A stretch of DNA of 11,569 nucleotides, from contig WTIY01000010.1 of assembly GCA_011525065.1 (NCBI GenBank), positions 1-11,569 on the forward strand, in the 5' to 3' direction. The position numbers and the translations under genes are program-made. The notes beneath the pieces are model-generated. The model worked only from the letters and a program-made list of their open reading frames with translations, made no database searches and had not been told where the DNA came from. Positions 6,980-11,569 of this stretch are shown here, piece after piece; the first letter of the stretch is position 1, and each line of letters opens with the position of its first letter. This stretch comes from Flavobacteriales bacterium (GTDB taxonomy: Bacteria > Bacteroidota > Bacteroidia > Flavobacteriales > Flavobacteriaceae).

Positions 6980-9745
6980 TTATTGACTGTTTAGTCGCTC
7001 TTGTAGGAAGGGGGCTGTTTGACTTTCAACACATCGGGCTATTTGCTCTGGAGTACCCTGAGCGACAATGTTTCCTCCTTTTTTTCCTCCACTTGGGCCC
7101 AAGTCAATCAAATGATCGGCACATTTAGCCACGTCCATATTGTGCTCGACAACCACCACGGTATGTCCTTTATCAATCAGCGCGTAAAAGGAGTTTAGTA
7201 ATTTATTGATGTCGTGAAAATGTAGGCCAGTAGTGGGTTCGTCAAAAATAAAGAGGGTTTTTTCTTTGGTTTCACCTTTCACTAAGAATGAAGCAAGTTT
7301 GATGCGTTGGGCTTCTCCGCCGGATAGGGTTGACGAGCTTTGACCTAACTGCACATAACCTAGACCGACCTCTTGAAGCGGCTTGAGCTTTTGAACAATT
7401 TTCTTTTCGCCTAAACCCTCAAAAAATTCGATGGCCTCATCCACAGTCATGCTCAATACATCGAAAATGGAACGTTCGGCTACTTTTATTTCAAGAACTT
7501 CTTTTTTAAATCGCTGTCCCTTACATTGCTCACATTCTAAATGGACGTCTGCCATGAACTGCATCTCAATGGTGACCTGTCCCTCACCTTTACAGGCATC
7601 ACATCGACCACCATCTACATTGAAGCTAAAGTGCTTGCTTTTATACCCTCGTTGGGTGCTTAATTTTTGGTTGGCAAAGAGTTTTCTAATGTCGTCATAA
7701 GCCTTGATGTAAGTCACCGGGTTGGAACGGCTCGATCGACCAATAGGGTTCTGATCCACATACTCTACGTGATGCAAGGCAGCCAAATCGCCACTGAGTT
7801 TATCAAAGGCTCCAGGCTTGTCTCCATAACCGGTCAAATGTCGTTGTAACGCGGGATATAGAATTCTTTTGACAAGGGTCGTTTTACCGCTTCCCGATAC
7901 GCCAGTGACTGCAGTCATTTGACCCAAAGGAAAATAAGCCTTGACGTTCTTAAGATTGTGTTGTCTGGCACCTTCCACGACAATCTTTTTTTGCCCTGAT
8001 CTTCTGCGCTCGGGCAGCGCAATATTGAGTCGGCCACTCAGGTAATCCGCCGTTAAACTCTTTTGTTTTAGCAACTGACTCATCGGGCCAGTGGCCATAA
8101 CTTTACCACCAAATCGACCGGCCTCAGGGCCAATATCAATGATGTGATCAGCGGCCTTCATAATGTCCTCATCGTGTTCCACAACGATGACTGTATTGCC
8201 TAAATCACGGAGTTTTTCAAGAACGCTGATGAGCCTCTGGGTGTCTTTGGGATGCAGGCCAATGCTTGGCTCATCGAGTATGTACATGGATCCTACGAGC
8301 GAACTGGCCAAAGAGGTGGCCAGATTAATGCGCTGTGATTCACCGCCTGACAGGCTATTGCTCTTTCGGTTTAAAGTCAGATAGCCCAGTCCAACATCTT
8401 TTAAAAACGTCAAACGATTTTTGATTTCTTTGAGCAGTCTGCGGCTGACTTGACTTTGATATTCAGTCAAATTCAGTGCATTGATCAGAACCGCCAATTC
8501 ATCTAGGGGTATGTTCATCAGCGATTGAATGTCATGCCCATCAATTTTTACATTAGCCGCCTCTTTGCGCAGTCGAGTGCCCTGACATTCGGGGCAGGTG
8601 GTCTTTCCTCGATAACGCGATAGCATCACTCGATTTTGAATTTTGTAGTTCTTGGCTTCGAGCGCACTAAAAAAATCGTCTAGACCCTTAAAGTACTCAT
8701 TGCCGGTCCAAAGCAGCTTTCTTTGATCGTCGGTGAGTTCATGAATGGGTTTATGGATTGGGAAATCAAACTTGTAGGCGTTATTAACCAGTTGATTTCT
8801 TAAATGACTCTTGCTCTCTCCTCGCCAAGGAAAAATAGCGTTATCGTAAACGCTTAAACCAGTGTTAGGGATGACCAATTCGGGATCGATACCGATAATG
8901 TCACCATAACCCTCACATTTAGGACAAGCCCCAAAGGGGTTGTTGAAGCTAAATAGATGGATGTTTGGTTCTAAAAAACTCAAACCATCGCGTTCAAATC
9001 GATTGCTAAACGCATGCACCTCATGATTATCTGCGTTTTTCAAGACTAAACTCCCTTTGCCCTCAAAAAATGTAATTTGAACGGCATCGGCCAGTCGATT
9101 GAAAAAATCCTCCTCATGAGTGACCACTACACGGTCGACAATCAAAAATAATTCCTCTGAGGTTTCGGGATCGACTTCGGCTATTTTTAAAGTTTTTTCG
9201 TTTTTCAGAACTCTGGAAAACCCCTGTTGGGCCAATATCTGAAGTTTCTGAGCCAAGGAACGACCCGATTCAGGGATGATTGGTGCCAAAAGCATCAATC
9301 TTGTTCCTTCAGCCTTTGACTTGACCAGATCCACAACATCGCTCACATGATCTCTTTTAACCTCTTGACCAGAAATTGGTGAGTAGGTCTTACCGATACG
9401 GGCAAAGAGGAGTTTTAAGTAGTCATAAATTTCTGTAGCGGTGCCAACAGTGGATCTAGGGTTGGTTGAGTTAACTTTTTGCTCGATCGCTATAGCAGGG
9501 GCAATGCCTTTAATCGCATCGACCTTAGGTTTGTCCAAACGTCCAAGAAATTGACGCGCATAAGACGATAGGCTTTCGACATAACGCCTTTGTCCTTCAG
9601 CGTAAAGAGTGTCGAAGGCTAAACTCGACTTACCACTCCCTGAGAGCCCTGTGATTACCACGAGCTTATGTCGCGGTATGTCCACATCGATGTTTTTTAA
9701 GTTGTGGAGTTTAGCACCCTGGATGCTTATGGCCTCTCTTATCAT
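6980..9745 (-). CDS. uvrA: UvrABC excinuclease subunit A
   Basis: This is a 921-aa DNA damage-recognition ATPase of nucleotide excision repair, which loads UvrB at lesions. The start MIREAISIQGAKLHNLKNI at 9745 matches the usual UvrA N terminus. An in-frame extension to 9934 has no UvrA-like content and spans a promoter element. Walker A1 is GLSGSGKSS (33-41), signature 1 is LSGGESQR (465-472) and Walker B1 is YILDEPS (about 488-494). Walker A2 is GVSGSGKTT (about 615-623), signature 2 is LSGGEAQR (about 806) and Walker B2 is LFIFDEPTTG (about 829). The C-terminal zinc finger is complete: C715, C718, C738, C741, with 19 residues between the pairs. The first zinc-binding module has only C274/C277, because the region before it (back to about residue 190) has no Cys pair. 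This appears typical for Bacteroidota UvrA. Another CxxC lies at C384/C387. Confidence 0.97.
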   Translation of the reverse strand: MIREAISIQGAKLHNLKNIDVDIPRHKLVVITGLSGSGKSSLAFDTLYAEGQRRYVESLSSYARQFLGRLDKPKVDAIKGIAPAIAIEQKVNSTNPRSTVGTATEIYDYLKLLFARIGKTYSPISGQEVKRDHVSDVVDLVKSKAEGTRLMLLAPIIPESGRSLAQKLQILAQQGFSRVLKNEKTLKIAEVDPETSEELFLIVDRVVVTHEEDFFNRLADAVQITFFEGKGSLVLKNADNHEVHAFSNRFERDGLSFLEPNIHLFSFNNPFGACPKCEGYGDIIGIDPELVIPNTGLSVYDNAIFPWRGESKSHLRNQLVNNAYKFDFPIHKPIHELTDDQRKLLWTGNEYFKGLDDFFSALEAKNYKIQNRVMLSRYRGKTTCPECQGTRLRKEAANVKIDGHDIQSLMNIPLDELAVLINALNLTEYQSQVSRRLLKEIKNRLTFLKDVGLGYLTLNRKSNSLSGGESQRINLATSLASSLVGSMYILDEPSIGLHPKDTQRLISVLEKLRDLGNTVIVVEHDEDIMKAADHIIDIGPEAGRFGGKVMATGPMSQLLKQKSLTADYLSGRLNIALPERRRSGQKKIVVEGARQHNLKNVKAYFPLGQMTAVTGVSGSGKTTLVKRILYPALQRHLTGYGDKPGAFDKLSGDLAALHHVEYVDQNPIGRSSRSNPVTYIKAYDDIRKLFANQKLSTQRGYKSKHFSFNVDGGRCDACKGEGQVTIEMQFMADVHLECEQCKGQRFKKEVLEIKVAERSIFDVLSMTVDEAIEFFEGLGEKKIVQKLKPLQEVGLGYVQLGQSSSTLSGGEAQRIKLASFLVKGETKEKTLFIFDEPTTGLHFHDINKLLNSFYALIDKGHTVVVVEHNMDVAKCADHLIDLGPSGGKKGGNIVAQGTPEQIARCVESQTAPFLQERLNSQ

Positions 9746-9792
9746 GACTGTTGTACAGAAATATTGATTATTGTTTGGCGTGAAACAAGAGG

Positions 9793-9800
9793 CAAAGATA
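9793..9800 (-). promoter_or_regulatory. Candidate -7 element of uvrA
   Basis: Minus-strand TATCTTTG is a perfect TAnnTTTG match and identical to the octamer before the outer-membrane protein gene. It lies 47 bp upstream of the uvrA ATG, giving a leader of roughly 40 bases. A weaker one-mismatch copy (TATTTCTG) sits closer, at 9756-9763. No -33 TTTG is visible. Confidence 0.45.
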
Positions 9801-9826
9801 GCCATTCGCGCCCGAGATTTAGTGGG

Positions 9827-9853
9827 TGTACTGTACATAATTCTGTAGAATTC
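9827..9853. promoter_or_regulatory. Dyad cluster upstream of uvrA, possible operator
   Basis: TGTAC-T-GTACA (9827-9837) is a perfect 11-bp dyad. Just beyond it are TTCT-GT-AGAA (9841-9850) and GAATTC (9848-9853). The first dyad sits about 27 bp upstream of the uvrA -7 element, where a repressor or activator could act. A further dyad, CTGT-TGT-ACAG, lies at 9748-9758, just upstream of the uvrA ATG. No known box is matched in full. Confidence 0.3.
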
Positions 9854-9863
9854 GTCATTATTT

Positions 9864-9896
9864 TTTGTGTTTGCCGATGATTTGTTGTTATATTTA
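9864..9896 (+). promoter_or_regulatory. Candidate promoter of the sigma-factor gene
   Basis: TTTG (9864-9867), a 21-bp spacer, and TATATTTA (9889-9896, one mismatch to TAnnTTTG) give a plausible Bacteroidota -33/-7 pair with a leader of about 95 bases. An alternative -7, TACTTTTA at 9935-9942, also has one mismatch but no -33 box. The choice between them is open. Confidence 0.3.
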
Positions 9897-9998
9897 CCCC
9901 ATAATCGCTTAAAACAAAGCCTATAGCATAACACTACTTTTAATATTTAAGGACAACTGAGAGCCCCATTGGTGGCCTATCTTATTAAAAGGAACGTT

Positions 9999-10583
9999 AT
10001 GAAGTATAGCATGAATTCTGATGCATTGCTGGTCAGTGCATATGTAAACGGCGATGAGTCTGCACTTGGTGAATTAATCACCCGTCACAAGGATCGCATT
10101 TATCGATTTATTTACTCAAAGGTTTATGACCGCGATGTCACTGAAGATATTTTTCAGGACACTTTCGTAAAAGTTATCAATACCCTAAAGCGAGGCGCTT
10201 ACAATGAGGAGGGCAAATTTTTGCCATGGGTTATGCGTATCGCACACAATTTGGTTATCGATCATTTTAGAAAAAATAATCGAATGCCAAAATTCGAAAG
10301 CAATGATGACTTTAATATTTTTTCTGTGCTCAGTGACGGTGCCTTGAACGCCGAACACAGCTTGATTAAAGATCAGGTGCAGCGCGATGTGCAGCGACTC
10401 ATAGAGGAACTGCCAGAGGATCAAAAAGAAGTCCTGATCATGCGCATGTACAAGGACATGAGTTTTAAGGAGATCAGTGAGCAAACGGGAGTAAGCATCA
10501 ATACCGCCTTAGGCCGCATGCGCTATGCATTGATTAATTTGCGCAAGGTCATTGATCGGCATCAAATTGTTTTAACAAATTAA
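9999..10583 (+). CDS. ECF-type RNA polymerase sigma-70 family factor
   Basis: This is a 194-aa sigma factor with only regions 2 and 4. Region 2 covers about residues 24-93, with the core-binding DIFQDTFVKV (50-59) and the -10-recognising PWVMRIAHNLVIDHFR (76-91). Region 4 covers about 138-182, starting LPEDQKEVLIMRM and with the helix-turn-helix SFKEISEQTGVSINTALGRM (155-174). The start MKYSMNSDALLVSAY at 9999 is preceded by AAAAGGA (9987-9993), an unusually good Shine-Dalgarno for this phylum. A TTG at 9969 would add ten residues with no support. No anti-sigma gene with a membrane segment follows; instead a 50-codon ORF lies 55 bp downstream. The protein strongly resembles a sigma factor that is widespread and well conserved in Bacteroidota and not tied to a SusCD locus. 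Its regulon cannot be read here. Confidence 0.9.
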   Translation: MKYSMNSDALLVSAYVNGDESALGELITRHKDRIYRFIYSKVYDRDVTEDIFQDTFVKVINTLKRGAYNEEGKFLPWVMRIAHNLVIDHFRKNNRMPKFESNDDFNIFSVLSDGALNAEHSLIKDQVQRDVQRLIEELPEDQKEVLIMRMYKDMSFKEISEQTGVSINTALGRMRYALINLRKVIDRHQIVLTN

Positions 10584-10638
10584 GCCACAATAAATGGATT
10601 GACTCATCGTTTTCTAAAATGAAAACAATAAGTAATCT

Positions 10639-10791
10639 ATGGCAAAACTTTACTCACGAAAGCCACGTCGGGAACGCGTGGTTGAAAATTTAGTTCCTAA
10701 AGATGAAACCATTAAATTTTTGTTGGCCTATTCCAGCGCGTTGAGTGTTATCAACTACAAGTCAAAAAAGTTTGATTTAGTGCTGAATTAG
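10639..10791 (+). CDS. Small 50-aa basic protein downstream of the sigma factor
   Basis: The ORF runs from ATG at 10639 to TAG at 10789-10791. The product has a basic start (MAKLYSRKPRRERVV), a central segment VPKDETIKFLLAYSSALSV that looks like a short helix, and the end NYKSKKFDLVLN. There is no membrane segment and no cysteine. It lies 55 bp after the sigma-factor stop with no terminator between them, and an intrinsic terminator begins 1 bp after its stop, so it should be the last gene of the sigma-factor transcript. Its composition and the clean gene-terminator arrangement favour a real gene. I have an impression that similar small ORFs follow this sigma factor in other Bacteroidota, but I could not check this. 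The function is unknown; a sigma-factor or RNA-polymerase partner is a guess from position. Confidence 0.65.
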   Translation: MAKLYSRKPRRERVVENLVPKDETIKFLLAYSSALSVINYKSKKFDLVLN

Positions 10792-10792
10792 C

Positions 10793-10820
10793 AAAAAAGC
10801 CCCGATACAGGGGCTTTTTT
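10793..10820. terminator. Bidirectional intrinsic terminator
   Basis: Six A (10793-10798), GCCCC (10799-10803), loop GATACA (10804-10809), GGGGC (10810-10814) and six T (10815-10820) form a perfect 11-bp stem with a U tract on both strands. It ends the sigma-factor/small-ORF transcript and, read the other way, the nth transcript. The nth stop codon (10819-10821) overlaps the outer end of the T tract. Confidence 0.92.
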
Positions 10821-11454
10821 ATGATCTAAATTTTGCACGACCAATGGTTTTTGTGATCTGGTCTTGTTCTAGATCCCAACCCCTGGCGGGTGAATATTCT
10901 CTGCCGTAGAAAATAATTTGTAAATGCAGTTTGTTCCATTTTTCTCGGGGAAATAAGCGTTTGGCATCTTTTTCGGTTTGTGTGACATTCTTACCGGTGC
11001 TTAAACCCCATCGATACATCAATCGATGAATGTGCGTGTCTACTGGAAATGCGGGAATACCAAAAGCCTGTGACATAACCACACTAGCCGTTTTGTGTCC
11101 CACAGCAGGTAGTGCTTCCAGGGCCTCAAATGATTGTGGCACTTGACCATCGTGCTGGTCGATCAGAATTTTAGAAAGTCCGTAGATTCCTTTTGATTTC
11201 ATTGGAGATAAACCCACAGGTTTAATGATGTCTCTGATTTGATCGACAGTCAGTTTGACCATGTCATATGGATTGTCCGCCTTTGCAAACAATAGTGGTG
11301 TAATTGTATTGACCCGAGCGTCCGTACTTTGAGCTGAGAGCAAAACGGCAATCAGCAGCGTGTATGGATCCTTATGATCAAGAGGAATAGGGGTTTCAGG
11401 GTATAATTCCTCCAGGGTGTTTATTACAAAATCTACTTTTTCCGATTTGGTCAT
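10819..11454 (-). CDS. nth: Endonuclease III, Fe-S-cluster-less form
   Basis: This is a 211-aa base-excision-repair DNA glycosylase/AP lyase for oxidised pyrimidines. The HhH-GPD core is intact: AVLLSAQSTDARVN (36-49), the helix-hairpin-helix LPAVGHKTASVV (115-126) with the catalytic lysine K121, and VDTHIHRL with the catalytic aspartate D139. These correspond to K120 and D138 of the E. coli enzyme. In E. coli the C terminus carries four cysteines binding [4Fe-4S]. Here the region reads FYGREYSPARGWDLEQ followed by ITKTIGRAKFRS, with no cysteine, and the whole protein has none. I recall the same ending from other Flavobacteria, so this is probably a lineage trait rather than a defect. The ATG at 11454 is preferred over the GTG at 11460. 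The stop lies in the terminator. nth is divergent from a peroxiredoxin gene. Confidence 0.93.
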   Translation of the reverse strand: MTKSEKVDFVINTLEELYPETPIPLDHKDPYTLLIAVLLSAQSTDARVNTITPLLFAKADNPYDMVKLTVDQIRDIIKPVGLSPMKSKGIYGLSKILIDQHDGQVPQSFEALEALPAVGHKTASVVMSQAFGIPAFPVDTHIHRLMYRWGLSTGKNVTQTEKDAKRLFPREKWNKLHLQIIFYGREYSPARGWDLEQDQITKTIGRAKFRS

Positions 11455-11463
11455 TTTCACTAA

Positions 11464-11489
11464 CTTTAGCGCATTATGCGGCTAAGGTA
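11464..11489. promoter_or_regulatory. nth/peroxiredoxin divergent promoter region with imperfect dyad
   Basis: TTAGCGCAT (11466-11474), a central T, and ATGCGGCTAA (11476-11485) form an inverted repeat with one unpaired base. On the minus strand, TACCTTAG (11489-11482) is a one-mismatch -7 candidate for nth and overlaps the dyad's right arm. A regulator bound here could affect both genes. No full match to a known OxyR or PerR site is evident. Confidence 0.35.
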
Positions 11490-11518
11490 GCCACATAATT
11501 TAAAAAAAAGAAAAAGCG

Positions 11519-11569
11519 ATGAATACATTAAAAACAGGGGATAAGGCATATGCATTTGATGCCTTGGAT
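11519..11569 (+). CDS. Peroxiredoxin (BCP-like thiol peroxidase), N-terminal fragment
   Basis: Only 17 codons are inside the window: MNTLKTGDKAYAFDALD. The pattern LKxGDKAxxFxxxD is the usual first strand and loop of AhpC/TSA-type peroxiredoxins of the BCP (PrxQ) group, which reduce hydrogen and organic peroxides with thioredoxin as partner. The catalytic cysteine, expected at about residue 45, lies outside the window. The 64-bp gap to the nth ATG implies divergent transcription, and the pairing of peroxide removal with oxidative-base repair makes functional sense. The call rests on a short stretch. Confidence 0.6.
   Translation, partial: MNTLKTGDKAYAFDALD

Larger units (their letters stand above)
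9746..9998. other. Divergent uvrA / sigma-factor regulatory region
   Basis: This is 253 bp without a credible gene. It holds a -7 candidate for uvrA (9793-9800), a cluster of short dyads at 9827-9853 plus CTGT-TGT-ACAG at 9748-9758, and AT-rich candidate promoters for the sigma-factor gene (9864-9896 and 9935-9942). Open frames crossing it are extensions of uvrA and of the sigma-factor gene and are not supported. Confidence 0.6.

Noticed and set aside
9746..9934. 63-residue N-terminal extension of UvrA
   Set aside because: It crosses a perfect -7 element, has no UvrA-like sequence, and the ATG at 9745 gives the normal UvrA start.
9963..9976. Short hairpin in the sigma-factor leader (GCCCCA / TGGTGGC)
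   Set aside because: It has a bulged six-pair stem with a two-base loop and no riboswitch-like context; not distinguishable from chance.
10185..10484. 99-codon minus-strand ORF inside the sigma-factor gene
   Set aside because: It is an antisense shadow of a strongly conserved sigma factor with no recognisable features.
1..11569. Mobile elements, CRISPR arrays, tRNA or rRNA genes, phage or defence systems
   Set aside because: No transposase, integrase, regular spaced repeats, tRNA-like cloverleaf or defence-family motifs were seen on reading both strands.

Overview
The window looks like chromosomal DNA of a Bacteroidota member, most likely from the Flavobacteriales or a close relative. The protein families point there: a serine palmitoyltransferase-like enzyme, a DUF4834 protein, a Bacteroidota-type YfhO protein, a UvrA lacking half of its first zinc-finger site, an ECF sigma factor of a form common in that phylum, and a cysteine-free endonuclease III. 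Several intergenic regions also carry TAnnTTTG-like octamers, the Bacteroidota -7 promoter element, and Shine-Dalgarno sequences are mostly weak. The taxonomic placement is inference from protein character, not from a search. I see no mobile element, CRISPR array, tRNA or rRNA. Most of the window is ordinary core-genome content, densely packed.

Layout. Positions 1-519 hold the C-terminal part of a PLP-dependent alpha-oxoamine synthase (sphingolipid- or sulfonolipid-type) on the + strand. It converges with a two-gene minus-strand operon (610-2761): an outer-membrane beta-barrel protein with a strongly basic tail, overlapping by 8 bp a GNAT-fold acyltransferase. A roughly 100-bp divergent promoter region with a 20-bp tandem repeat separates this operon from a + strand cluster (2864-6970): a small DUF4834 membrane protein, a large YfhO-type polytopic membrane protein and a GT4-type glycosyltransferase. 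The last two overlap by 11 bp. This cluster probably serves cell-surface glycan or glycolipid assembly. It ends 9 bp from the end of convergent uvrA (6980-9745, minus).

uvrA is divergent from an ECF-type sigma factor (9999-10583), which is followed by a 50-codon ORF (10639-10791). A strong bidirectional intrinsic terminator then separates this pair from the minus-strand nth gene (10819-11454). nth is divergent from the first 17 codons of a peroxiredoxin (BCP-like) gene that runs off the right edge.

Functional themes. (1) Unusual membrane lipid synthesis at the left edge, with an SPT-like synthase and a GNAT acyltransferase that could be an N-acylation partner. (2) Envelope glycosylation in the middle. 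(3) DNA repair and oxidative stress at the right (uvrA, nth, peroxiredoxin), interleaved with a sigma factor. I see no clearly new multi-gene system. The best leads are the SPT/GNAT pairing, the unannotated small protein after the sigma factor, the basic-tailed outer-membrane protein, the Fe-S-less endonuclease III, and dyad- or repeat-rich promoter regions.
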